Source: Bacillus sp. 03113 (GTDB taxonomy: Bacteria; Bacillota; Bacilli; Bacillales; Cytobacillaceae). Taken from it: 64,000 nucleotides of DNA. Below the pieces are notes generated by a model, which saw only the letters and a list, made by a program, of their open reading frames with translations, did not search any database and was not told where the DNA came from. The DNA lies in assembly GCF_006546985.1 (NCBI RefSeq), contig NZ_VATK01000007.1:157857-221856 (forward strand). Reading direction: 5' to 3'. The number at the start of each line of letters is the position of its first letter. Position 1 is the first letter of the stretch. The position numbers and the translations under genes are program-made. Shown one piece after another: positions 33,593 through 41,868 of the stretch.

Positions 33593-35386
33593 ATGAATGC
33601 AGTAACAATAGTCATTGGTTCTATGTGTATCCTGATGATCGCATATCGATTATACGGTACGTTTATGGCAGCCAAGGTGTTAAAGTTAAACGACTCTAAG
33701 CCGACTCCTGCCCATGAATTAAATGATGGAAAGGATTATGTTCCTACGAATAAATGGGTAACCTTTGGTCATCATTTTGCAGCCATTGCAGCGGCAGGTC
33801 CTCTTGTTGGTCCTGTATTAGCCGCTCAATTTGGCTATTTACCTGGGCTATTATGGCTTTTAATCGGGGCTGTGATAGGTGGTGCGGTTCATGATGCCGT
33901 AGTTTTATTTGCTTCCATGCGTAAAAAAGGGAAATCATTGTCTTTGGTTGCGAAAGAAGAGTTAGGACCGGTAGCTGGGTTTTGTACGGGACTAGCAATG
34001 CTATTTATTATTACGATTACGATGGCAGGACTTTCTATGGTTGTTCTACATGCATTGGAAAACAACCCGTGGGGAACCTTTGCTGTAGGGATTACGATTC
34101 CAATTGCCATGGGGATCGGACTTTTTTATCGAAAAACAGGAAATTTAAAATTAGCAACAACGATTGGATTTATTTTACTATTATTAGGAGTGTTTGTTGG
34201 ACCAACGATTCAAGAAACGATCATAGGGAATTGGTTAACCTTTGATGCCAAAACATTGGCCATTATTCTACCAATCTATGCTTTTTTTGCTGCGGCTCTC
34301 CCTGTGTGGCTGCTGCTTGCCCCGCGCGATTATTTAAGTAGTTTTATGAAAATTGGGGTATTTGTTGCTTTAATTGCAGGTGTATTTATTATTAACCCTT
34401 CAATACCGTTCCCAGCCGTTACGAAATTTGTGAATGGAGGAGGTCCTATTTTAGCTGGACCTGTGTGGCCATTTATTTCGATTACGATTGCTTGTGGAGC
34501 CATTTCAGGCTTCCATGCCTTTGTTGGTTCTGGTACAACTCCAAAAATGCTAGATAGATGGAGTGATATAAAAGTAGTTGGATTTGGTGCGATGCTTGTA
34601 GAGTGTGTCGTTGGTGTCATGGCACTAGTTGCAGCTACTGCCTTACAGCCTGCCGATTATTTTGCGATCAACTCGACTCCAGAAGTTTTTAAGACGCTCG
34701 GAATGAATGTAGTTCATCTTCCTGAACTCAGTAAGGAAATTGGACTAAGTCTAGAAGGCAGAACAGGTGGAGCGGTAACGCTTGCCGTTGGGATGACATA
34801 CATTTTTACTAAGGTGCCATGGTTTGCGCAGTTGTCTTCGTATTTTTTCCAATTTGTGATTATGTTTGAAGCGGTCTTTATTTTAACAGCGATCGATGCT
34901 GGGACACGCGTGGCTCGATACCTTATTCAGGACTTCTTCGGTGAAGTGTATAAACCGTTGAAGCGAGTCGATTGGCTTCCAGGAAATATATTTGCGAGCG
35001 CATTAGCTTGTTTCTTGTGGGGATACCTCCTTTTCTCCGGTGATATTGGATCCATTTGGGCGCTGTTTGGTGTATCCAATCAAATGATGGCCTCTATTGG
35101 TCTCATTATTGGGGCAACGGTCGTTTTAAAGATAGCTGATAAAAGAAGATACATGCTTACCTGCCTGATCCCACTTGCGTATTTATTTATTACTGTTAAT
35201 TATGCAGGCTATTGGATGATCAAAAATGTTTATTTAAATCCTGCGGCAGCTGGTTACAGTGTGATGAATGCTGTCATATCTATCATTATGCTTGTTTTAG
35301 GGGTTATCATATTAGTAACAGCAGTGAGAAGCTGGATTAAAATATGGAACTCACCAAGGGCGCAGATCGATGTATTATCGGCTTAA
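33593..35386 (+). CDS. CstA-family transporter (carbon starvation protein A)
   Basis: A 597-residue polytopic membrane protein of the CstA family. It has the conserved GHHFAAIAAAGPLVGPVLAAQFGYLP near residue 60 and GAISGFHAFVGSGTTPKML in the middle, and about 16 hydrophobic segments. Family members CstA and BtsT take up pyruvate or peptides with protons. ATG 33593 has AAGGAGG upstream. It lies 142 bp behind a LytS/LytTR pair, the arrangement used to control pyruvate transporters elsewhere, so pyruvate uptake is the leading guess. Confidence 0.9.
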   Translation: MNAVTIVIGSMCILMIAYRLYGTFMAAKVLKLNDSKPTPAHELNDGKDYVPTNKWVTFGHHFAAIAAAGPLVGPVLAAQFGYLPGLLWLLIGAVIGGAVHDAVVLFASMRKKGKSLSLVAKEELGPVAGFCTGLAMLFIITITMAGLSMVVLHALENNPWGTFAVGITIPIAMGIGLFYRKTGNLKLATTIGFILLLLGVFVGPTIQETIIGNWLTFDAKTLAIILPIYAFFAAALPVWLLLAPRDYLSSFMKIGVFVALIAGVFIINPSIPFPAVTKFVNGGGPILAGPVWPFISITIACGAISGFHAFVGSGTTPKMLDRWSDIKVVGFGAMLVECVVGVMALVAATALQPADYFAINSTPEVFKTLGMNVVHLPELSKEIGLSLEGRTGGAVTLAVGMTYIFTKVPWFAQLSSYFFQFVIMFEAVFILTAIDAGTRVARYLIQDFFGEVYKPLKRVDWLPGNIFASALACFLWGYLLFSGDIGSIWALFGVSNQMMASIGLIIGATVVLKIADKRRYMLTCLIPLAYLFITVNYAGYWMIKNVYLNPAAAGYSVMNAVISIIMLVLGVIILVTAVRSWIKIWNSPRAQIDVLSA

Positions 35387-35449
35387 TAGCACATTGAAGT
35401 AAAAGAAAACTATAAGTATCTATAATCAAATTTAATATTATAAAACAAC

Positions 35450-35496
35450 ACTCTTCTGATGAGGCTGTTTTTAACAACCTTTCAGAAGGGTTTTTT
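35450..35496 (+). terminator. Terminator after the CstA gene
   Basis: ACTCTTCTGA (35450-35459) pairs with TCAGAAGGGT (35482-35491) with one G-U pair, followed by T residues. Confidence 0.75.
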
Positions 35497-35516
35497 ATGT
35501 CTCCGAAAGAATAGCA

Positions 35517-35562
35517 TTAGAACACTATTTTTTTATATAAAAAAATAGTGTTCTAATTTTTT
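35517..35562. terminator. Perfect 40-bp palindrome, probable bidirectional terminator
   Basis: Two 20-base arms (35517-35536 and 35537-35556) are exact inverse complements with no spacer. T-rich sequence follows. It lies between the converging CstA and CDF genes. Confidence 0.65.
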
Positions 35563-35616
35563 ATTTGGTACAGCAACAATCTCGAGGATTAAATTTATTA
35601 TGAAGCCAAATTAATA

Positions 35617-36609
35617 TTATGAATGTGCAGTATGTTGTCGAGCATGATCTGTATGATAGTATTCATGTTTATGAAATAAGGCACCTGGTTCTTCTAAAGG
35701 ATCTACATGTACTTGAATAGAGGATATATGTTCTATATCATGTTGCAATTGGTGTATAAGGTTTTTGACGACATTGTGCCCTTCTTTAATAGACAGGTTT
35801 GAGTCTATAGTTATACTTATGTCTATAACAATTTCATGACCTAACCAACGTGCTTTCACGTCATTCACATTTCGAATGCTTTTTATTTTGGAAGCGGATT
35901 TTGTAATGTTATCAATATACTCTGGTTCGATACCGTCTAACAATCTTGTGAATATCACTTTAGCAGAATCTTTTGCAGTAAATAATATCATCACTGTTAT
36001 GATTAAACCAATAATTGGATCAAGTATTGGATAACCAAACCATGTCCCTAGCACACCAATCAAAACTGCAAGTGAAGTCCAGCTATCAAATCTAGCGTGA
36101 TGACCATCAGCGATTAGTGCAGCACTTCCCATGCGTTTACCCATACGAATTCGATATATTGCAACAATTTCGTTCCCGACATAGCCAACAATAGCAGCTA
36201 TCGCTGTTAAGCCCAAATGATCCACCTGTGTTTCATCAGAGAGTTTATTCAACGTCTCATAACCAGCAATAACTGCACTTACAAATATAACAAATACGAT
36301 AAATAATCCTGCAAAATCCTCACTTCTTTTTAATCCATAAGTAAATCTTTTTGTAGGAAGTTGTCGGCTTAATACAAAAGCAATCCATAGTGGAATGGAT
36401 GTTAGTGCATCGCCAAAATTATGAATGGTGTCTGCTAATAAAGCAGCACTTCCTGTCATCGTTACTATGACTGTCTGAAAAATAGCAGTAAGGAGTAATC
36501 CGATTAAAGAAATGAGTAATACCTTTGTACCCTCTTTGTTCTTTATTAAACTTCCATTTACTCCTCCATGTGTATGAGGATGACCATTATGATGATGTTC
36601 TAGCCCCAC
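35617..36609 (-). CDS. Cation diffusion facilitator, zinc-type
   Basis: A 330-residue CDF metal/proton antiporter. The N-terminus is His-rich (LEHHHNGHPHTHGG), a probable metal-collecting tail. Transport-site motifs are HxxxD in TM2 (LADTIHNFGDA) and HxxxD in TM5 (ADGHHARFDS), the combination associated with zinc (and Co/Cd) specificity. A C-terminal cytoplasmic domain follows, ending in another His cluster (HKHEYYHTDHARQHTAHS). The GTG start at 36609 has AGGAGG eight bases upstream. It probably exports excess Zn. Confidence 0.9.
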   Translation of the reverse strand: MGLEHHHNGHPHTHGGVNGSLIKNKEGTKVLLISLIGLLLTAIFQTVIVTMTGSAALLADTIHNFGDALTSIPLWIAFVLSRQLPTKRFTYGLKRSEDFAGLFIVFVIFVSAVIAGYETLNKLSDETQVDHLGLTAIAAIVGYVGNEIVAIYRIRMGKRMGSAALIADGHHARFDSWTSLAVLIGVLGTWFGYPILDPIIGLIITVMILFTAKDSAKVIFTRLLDGIEPEYIDNITKSASKIKSIRNVNDVKARWLGHEIVIDISITIDSNLSIKEGHNVVKNLIHQLQHDIEHISSIQVHVDPLEEPGALFHKHEYYHTDHARQHTAHS

Positions 36610-36660
36610 TCTAGTTCCCTCCTAAAAAGTTTATAGGTTTATACTCAACAAAGTAAATAA

Positions 36661-36699
36661 AAGCCTTCAATCTCTTAATAAAGAAGAAATTGAAGGCTT
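36661..36699 (-). terminator. Terminator-like hairpin in the leader of the CDF gene
   Basis: AAGCCTTCAAT (36661-36671) pairs perfectly with ATTGAAGGCTT (36689-36699). On the minus strand it is followed by a T-rich stretch, about 50 bases before the CDF start. It could attenuate the CDF gene; no known riboswitch core was recognised next to it. Confidence 0.45.
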
Positions 36700-36940
36700 C
36701 CGGTAGACCAGTCAGCTATAAATATATCGGATTACTTGGTTTAGGAAAATATAAACATACTTACAGGCAAAAGTCAATGACTTTACGAAGGGAGATAATT
36801 CTAACTTAATCCAAGCTTTAACGCGGTTTTTATGCTGAAAAAGTTATATATATTTATAACTAAGAGATGAGAAAAAAACTATAATTCCTACTTTACAGGT
36901 AGAAATAGTTGTGTTAGATTTTGGTTATTATTTAATACTT

Positions 36941-37005
36941 GCCTACTGGACAACCAATGGCACCGTGAGATTCATAAAATCGAATCTTTCGGGCCTATTT
37001 TTTTT
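36941..37005 (+). promoter_or_regulatory. Attenuator-like leader with competing hairpins
   Basis: An upstream hairpin GCCTACTGG-ACAA-CCAATGGC (36941-36961) shares the bases GGC (36959-36961) with a downstream terminator. The terminator stem runs GGCACCG...AGATTC (36959-36973) with GAATCT...CGGGCC (36982-36995) and is followed by eight T residues (36998-37005). The two cannot fully coexist, the hallmark of termination control. TGGCACC equals the T-box bulge consensus TGGNACC, but no T-box Stem I was recognised upstream. Confidence 0.55.
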
Positions 37006-37073
37006 CCCTGGGAAAGAAGGATATGAAGTTTTATATGAAATGGATACAATGTCAACATGATAGGGGGGGCAAA

Positions 37074-37826
37074 ATGATTGTACTGAAAAACATAAGAAAA
37101 AATTTTAAAAAGAATCCAGTATTAAAAGGAATAGATCTTGAGGTACATAAGGGTGATGTTCTAGCAATTATTGGCCCAAGTGGATCTGGAAAAACAACAC
37201 TGCTTAGATGCATAAACTATTTGGAGCGCCCTGATAATGGTCTTATATCAGTTGACGGATTTTCTGTAGAAGGGACTCATCCGTCAAAGCACGATACTCT
37301 TAAGTTAAGAAGGAAAACAGCTATGGTTTTTCAGCATTACAACCTGTTTAAAAATAAGACTGTTATAGAGAACGTTATGGAAGGACTTATTGTAGCAAAA
37401 AAAATATCTAAGAATGTTAGTCGGGATTTAAGTTTTACATTGCTAAAAAAGGTAGGTCTTTCAGAAAAAATCAACGAGTACCCTTCGCAGCTTTCTGGAG
37501 GGCAGCAGCAGCGAGTTGGCATTGCTCGTGCACTCGCATTGAATCCGTCCGTTATCCTTTTTGATGAGCCAACCTCGGCCCTTGATCCTGAGATGGTAGG
37601 TGAAGTACTATCGATTATTAAAAAAATTGCAAGTGAGGGCATTACCATGGTTATTGTTACCCATGAAATAGATTTTGCTCGAGATGTTGCGAACCATGTT
37701 GTTTTTATGGACGAAGGAGTAATTGTTGAACAAGGACCTCCACAGGAAGTATTAGTACATCCAAGACACGAGCGTACGAAACAATTTCTAAAAAGGCTGG
37801 TTCGAGAACCAGAGTATACAATTTAA
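37074..37826 (+). CDS. Polar amino-acid ABC importer, ATP-binding protein
   Basis: A 250-residue ATPase of the amino-acid importer type (TcyN/GlnQ-like). Walker A GPSGSGKTTL is near residue 33, Q-loop VFQHYNLF near 86, signature QLSGGQQQRVGIARAL near 140, Walker B VILFDEPTSALDPEMVGEVL, and the switch His in VTHEIDFA. ATG 37074 has GGGGGG upstream; the longer frame from 37023 lacks a site. First gene of the operon with a binding lipoprotein and two permeases, preceded by an attenuator-like leader. Confidence 0.93.
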   Translation: MIVLKNIRKNFKKNPVLKGIDLEVHKGDVLAIIGPSGSGKTTLLRCINYLERPDNGLISVDGFSVEGTHPSKHDTLKLRRKTAMVFQHYNLFKNKTVIENVMEGLIVAKKISKNVSRDLSFTLLKKVGLSEKINEYPSQLSGGQQQRVGIARALALNPSVILFDEPTSALDPEMVGEVLSIIKKIASEGITMVIVTHEIDFARDVANHVVFMDEGVIVEQGPPQEVLVHPRHERTKQFLKRLVREPEYTI

Positions 37827-37846
37827 AGAAGAGAGGTCATATTTCA

Positions 37847-38704
37847 ATGAAGAGATTATGGATAACTGCAATTTTAACATTAGGACTTATTTTTCTTATA
37901 ACAGGCTGCTCTCAAAGTACAAATGCAGAAAACAAAAATGCAAATCAGAAGCAAACAGTAGTAAAAGTTGCATTAAGTGATGAAATTAATCCTCCGTTTC
38001 TTTATACCGATGATAAGAACAATCCTATTGGCTATGACATCGATTATCTTAAAGCACTTGATAAGAAGCTGCCAGGATATAAATTCGAATATATTTTTGG
38101 GGAAGAAGAATCGAACCTCGTTGGCGTTAGTTCAGGAAAATATAATTTTGCAATCAACTGGTTCTTTAAAAATCCCGAAAGAGAACAGAAATTTCTCTTT
38201 CCACAACACGAATTTGGTTATTCTTTAACTTCATTAGTTACCAAGAAGGGTCGAAACGATATCAAAACATTAGATGATATGGTGGGTAAGACGTTTCCAC
38301 CCGTTTCTCCAAGTGGCGGATTGCGCAGCATTCTTAATGGTTACAATGAAAAGCATCCAAATAACCCTTTAAAACTCGAAAGCATTGATAACCCTTCTAC
38401 TGCAGATAACTTGAAAAAAGTTTCTAATGGAGAAGCAGATGCCATTTTCATTAATGTTACTACTTTTAAAGAAGCACAGAAAACGCTAAATCTGGACTTA
38501 AAAGTGGGTGGAGTCGTTTCGAAGGAACCAATATGGGTTGTATTTAATAAAGATCAAAGTGACTTAGCAAAGGAAATTGATAAGGCAACTGAAGAACTGA
38601 CTAATGATGGTACTCTTTCAAAATTAGCTGAAAAATGGTTTAAAGTAGATTTCTTTAAAGATCTTGATTATATCAATAAAGAAGGCTTCCAATTTGAAAA
38701 CTAA
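37847..38704 (+). CDS. Amino-acid ABC importer, substrate-binding lipoprotein
   Basis: A 285-residue family-3 solute-binding protein. Signal LILTLGLIFLITGC-type N-terminus with lipobox ITGC, so it is lipid-anchored outside the membrane. The mature part has the SBP_bac_3 features VALSDEINPPFLYTDDKNNPIGYDIDYLKAL and a C-terminal TNDGTLSKLAEKWF. The ligand is likely a polar amino acid or sulfur-containing derivative, judging from similarity in layout to cystine systems. ATG with AGAGAGG upstream. It sits between the ATPase and the permeases, with a hairpin after it. Confidence 0.9.
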   Translation: MKRLWITAILTLGLIFLITGCSQSTNAENKNANQKQTVVKVALSDEINPPFLYTDDKNNPIGYDIDYLKALDKKLPGYKFEYIFGEEESNLVGVSSGKYNFAINWFFKNPEREQKFLFPQHEFGYSLTSLVTKKGRNDIKTLDDMVGKTFPPVSPSGGLRSILNGYNEKHPNNPLKLESIDNPSTADNLKKVSNGEADAIFINVTTFKEAQKTLNLDLKVGGVVSKEPIWVVFNKDQSDLAKEIDKATEELTNDGTLSKLAEKWFKVDFFKDLDYINKEGFQFEN

Positions 38705-38720
38705 CCCCGAATAGAAGATG

Positions 38721-38769
38721 CTCTGATGTGATTTAAAGCAGTAGACACTGTATATAAATTACATCAGAG
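38721..38769 (+). other. Intercistronic hairpin after the binding-protein gene
   Basis: CTCTGATGT (38721-38729) pairs with ACATCAGAG (38761-38769), enclosing an inner CAGT/ACTG hairpin (38739-38750). There is only a weak T-rich tail. Such elements commonly let the binding protein be made in excess over the permeases. Confidence 0.5.
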
Positions 38770-38807
38770 TTATTTATTAAAACTGAAAGTGTTCTTAACT
38801 TCAGGAG

Positions 38808-39518
38808 GTGAATAAGATTATTAGCTCAAGTTTTCTTGAATGGTTGAACTTATTTTTAAGAGTATTGGAGAAACTACCGCTCACATTACTAATGATGGGA
38901 CTTTCCTTTCTATTTTCTATCATTTTAGGTGTACTTGTCGCAATGGTAAGAATTAAGAAAAGAAGGCTACCTTATGTAATTGCATCTTTTTACTTGTCTT
39001 TTATGCGGTGTACCCCGATATTGGTTCAGCTCTTTCTTGTCTATTTCGGGCTGCCGCAACTTCTCTTACTTGTAAATATTGATATTAATGGATGGAATAG
39101 ACTCGTGTTTCTTATTATTGCGTTTTCATTACATACTGCTGCCCCTTTATCCGAGGTCATCAGATCTGCTTATTTAGCAGTTGGAAAAGATCAATTAGAA
39201 GCAGCTTATAGTGTGGGTATGAGTTATTTTCAAGCTTTGAGAAGAATCATATTACCACAGGCATTTGTCATTGCTTTACCGAATTTGGGAAATAGCATCA
39301 TCGCTTTGCTCAAGGATACATCTCTAGCATTTACTATTGGCATCATCGACATTATGGGACAAGTAAGGATTATTTTAGGAAACAATTACGGGATTGGCAT
39401 GTTTGAAGTCTACTTTATTATTTCACTGGTATACTGGGGAACCTGCATTGTAATTGAGACGATTATTAAATATATGGAAAAAACATTTAAAAAAGGACGC
39501 ATCAGTATATCCAAGTAA
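38808..39518 (+). CDS. Amino-acid ABC importer permease (first)
   Basis: A ~236-residue HisM/TcyL-type permease with the EAA loop EAAYSVGMSYFQALRRIILPQAFVIALPNLGNS near residue 130 and five or six helices. The start is uncertain. The in-frame GTG at 38808 overlaps the only good ribosome site (AGGAGG, 38803-38808). The next in-frame codons at normal spacing are ATT at 38817 and 38820, so an ATT start like that of infC is possible. It pairs with the following permease. Confidence 0.88.
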   Translation: MNKIISSSFLEWLNLFLRVLEKLPLTLLMMGLSFLFSIILGVLVAMVRIKKRRLPYVIASFYLSFMRCTPILVQLFLVYFGLPQLLLLVNIDINGWNRLVFLIIAFSLHTAAPLSEVIRSAYLAVGKDQLEAAYSVGMSYFQALRRIILPQAFVIALPNLGNSIIALLKDTSLAFTIGIIDIMGQVRIILGNNYGIGMFEVYFIISLVYWGTCIVIETIIKYMEKTFKKGRISISK

Positions 39519-39544
39519 TCAATTTTTGAAGGTAGTGATCGAAA

Positions 39545-40270
39545 GTGTCCATTATCAACGTAGACTTTGCTCTGGAGCAATTACCAGAAGTGCTCAAAGG
39601 TGTTCCTTTGACACTAACAATCGCTGTTATTTCAATGCTTCTTGGCTTCGTTTTCGGCCTTTTGATTTCTTTATGCAGAATATTTAAAGTGCCGTTACTA
39701 AATAAGATGGCAGTTCTGTACGTTTCATTTTTCAGAGGAACTCCATTAATTGTCCAGCTATATGTATTTTTCTATGGTATTCCTATCTTATTGGAATGGA
39801 CGAACAAGTATCTCGGATGGAGCTTGGATGCAGATCAAATTTCTCCTTTGATCTATGCTCTGATAGCTTACACTCTAAATACTGCTGCTTATCAATCGGA
39901 AATCTTTCGTGCTGCATTAAATTCAACAAATGCCGGACAGATGGAGGCTGCATACTCAGTAGGTATGACAACAGTTCAGGGACTATGGAGAATTCTTCTG
40001 CCACAGGCGCTTGTTGTGGCACTTCCCAATTTAGGCAACACATTTATTGGCCTTATAAAGGCAACCTCATTAGCATTTGCAATCAAAGTTGTGGAAATTA
40101 TGGCTATGGCAAAAATTATTGCAAATGATGGCTATAATTATTTGGAAATGTATTTGGATGCATCGATAATATATTGGGTACTTTGTTTTGTGTTTGAAAG
40201 AATTTTTGCAATTCTTGAGAATAAATTAAGGAGCCATGAATTGAAAATGGATATTGATGTGTCTGAATAG
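39545..40270 (+). CDS. Amino-acid ABC importer permease (second)
   Basis: A 241-residue permease similar to the preceding one, with EAAYSVGMTTVQGLWRILLPQALVVALPNLGNT as its EAA loop. Two different permeases imply a heterodimeric channel, as in TcyLM. The GTG start follows AAGGTAGTGAT. It ends in EHELKM-like basic/acidic sequence on the cytoplasmic side. A strong but T-less hairpin (40293-40317) follows. Confidence 0.9.
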   Translation: MSIINVDFALEQLPEVLKGVPLTLTIAVISMLLGFVFGLLISLCRIFKVPLLNKMAVLYVSFFRGTPLIVQLYVFFYGIPILLEWTNKYLGWSLDADQISPLIYALIAYTLNTAAYQSEIFRAALNSTNAGQMEAAYSVGMTTVQGLWRILLPQALVVALPNLGNTFIGLIKATSLAFAIKVVEIMAMAKIIANDGYNYLEMYLDASIIYWVLCFVFERIFAILENKLRSHELKMDIDVSE

Positions 40271-40292
40271 GAACGTAAAGTAAAAACGATGC

Positions 40293-40317
40293 TACCTTGA
40301 AGCGTAGCTTCAAGGTA
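40293..40317 (+). other. Hairpin after the permease operon
   Basis: TACCTTGAAGC (40293-40303) pairs perfectly with GCTTCAAGGTA (40307-40317). No T-run follows, so it may process or partly terminate the transcript before the UROD-like gene. Confidence 0.5.
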
Positions 40318-40548
40318 TGTAAAACAAAGCTTCATACTAATGATTTAACAATCCCTTTTATCAAAAGTATTTATTAACAAAGCCTATAGATAAAAAGGAG
40401 GATAAATAGGTTATGTGCTAAAATATCCTCTTTAATTTCAGTAACAATTTTTTGTGAAGTTCTGAGCATTGATGAGCTATAAACAATTATATAAATCATA
40501 GCAAAATGGTTATGTAATATATCTATTTTCTAAATGGGGGAATTTTAT

Positions 40549-41694
40549 ATGAATTCAAATTGGAAAATAAACAAAGCTGCTACTCATGTATCACAAAGTA
40601 AGGATGGTAAAACAAGTGGAATTGTTCAATTAACGCCTTCAATACAGACAGATTCATTTAAAATGCATTCGGAAAAGATTCAAAAGATTTATACTTTTAC
40701 AAAAAGGAATCAAACTAAGGGGAATATTGAAAAAATATTAGAAGGAGAAAAAACAGATTTTCCTTCTATCAGTTTACATAAACACTTCCCGCTTGTTGAT
40801 AGAAATCCATCTAAATTTGTAGATGCAACACTCAATTTCCAAAAAAAATTTAAATCTGACTATGTGAAAATAAGCTACAACGGTCTGTATTCAATTGAAG
40901 ATTGGGGATCACAAATTATATGGCCAAGCGATGACTTTCAAGTAGGTAAAGTTGTTAATTATGCAATAAATAAAAAATCTGATTTGAAAAATATTAAAAA
41001 GCTTTCTGTATTAGAAGGAGCCTTAGCTAGAGAAGTAACTGTTACGAAAGAGATAGTGAGAAAGATTAATGGGGAAGTTCCTGTAATTGGCACAGTTTTT
41101 AGTCCATTAACTACCCTATACAAAATGAGTGGAAACCGTTTGTTTGAATTTATTCAAGTATACCCAGAAGCACTTCATCACGCACTTGAGGTAATTACGG
41201 AAACCACTCGCGACTTTGTTAATGCTTTAGTTGAATCGGGTATTGACGGGATATATTTTGCCACTCAACTGGCTACCACAAACATCTTGTCAGTAATTGA
41301 TTATAACGTTTTTGGCCGGTTTTATGATCTTCAGGTTTTAGATACAGTTCAAAATCGAACATGGTTTAATATTTTACACATTCACGGAGGTGAACCAATG
41401 TTTAAAGAGCTACTGAATTATACCGTAGAGGCGATAAATTGGCATGATAGAAAGGTACCTCTTTCATTAAAAGATGCTAGAAAACTTACTGATAAAATAC
41501 TAGTCGGAGGAATTGATCAACAAGAAGTGTTAGAGAATGGATCTGATAATGGTGTGGAAATTCATTTGAAAGAAGCGGTATCTCAATTAAACGACAACAA
41601 GTTTGTCTTAGCGCCAGGATGTGTAATTCCATTAACTGTACCTGATAATCGACTTTCCCTTGTAAGAGATATAGTAAATAATATAAAGAATTGA
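40549..41694 (+). CDS. UROD/MtaA-superfamily protein (probable methyltransferase)
   Basis: A 381-residue protein of the uroporphyrinogen decarboxylase/cobalamin-independent methyltransferase superfamily: PVIGTVFSPLTTLYKMSG, SGIDGIYFATQLAT, and a C-terminal LAPGCVIPLTVPDNRL like the family's GC...P.eN ending. The zinc-ligand position, usually HxC in MtaA-like enzymes, reads HIHGGEP here, so His replaces Cys. True porphyrin decarboxylation is unlikely without other haem genes nearby. ATG 40549 follows GGGGG. It lies 278 bp behind the amino-acid importer genes and may act on the imported compound. Confidence 0.8.
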   Translation: MNSNWKINKAATHVSQSKDGKTSGIVQLTPSIQTDSFKMHSEKIQKIYTFTKRNQTKGNIEKILEGEKTDFPSISLHKHFPLVDRNPSKFVDATLNFQKKFKSDYVKISYNGLYSIEDWGSQIIWPSDDFQVGKVVNYAINKKSDLKNIKKLSVLEGALAREVTVTKEIVRKINGEVPVIGTVFSPLTTLYKMSGNRLFEFIQVYPEALHHALEVITETTRDFVNALVESGIDGIYFATQLATTNILSVIDYNVFGRFYDLQVLDTVQNRTWFNILHIHGGEPMFKELLNYTVEAINWHDRKVPLSLKDARKLTDKILVGGIDQQEVLENGSDNGVEIHLKEAVSQLNDNKFVLAPGCVIPLTVPDNRLSLVRDIVNNIKN

Positions 41695-41826
41695 CTTTTA
41701 GAGGTGAAGGAAAGTAATCGGAATTTTTTGTAGCCTCTCCGTTTTGAGTGGGATAAATTTGTTGATACCTGATGCTAACAAATTGTCCCGCGTCTTAAGT
41801 GACAGTTTTAAAGTTACCTCTTAAAA

Positions 41827-41868
41827 AATATTAAATGCCACAAACCGGAATTTGTGGCATTTAATATT
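41827..41868. terminator. Bidirectional terminator
   Basis: A perfect 18-bp stem (41827-41844 with 41851-41868) with a six-base loop lies between converging genes, with A-rich and T-rich flanks. Confidence 0.85.

Larger units (their letters stand above)
36610..37073. other. Divergent spacer between the CDF and ABC importer genes
   Basis: This 464-bp spacer holds the CDF-side hairpin (36661-36699), a ~150-bp AT-rich stretch presumably with promoters, a two-tier hairpin (AACTAT/ATAGTT enclosing CTAC/GTAG, about 36878-36909), and the attenuator-like structure at 36941-37005. No gene is seen. Confidence 0.5.

Noticed and set aside
36770..37010. Full T-box riboswitch
   Set aside because: Only the TGGNACC-like bulge and the terminator fit. 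The AGTA/GAA Stem I and specifier-loop motifs were not found, so I report only an attenuator-like leader.
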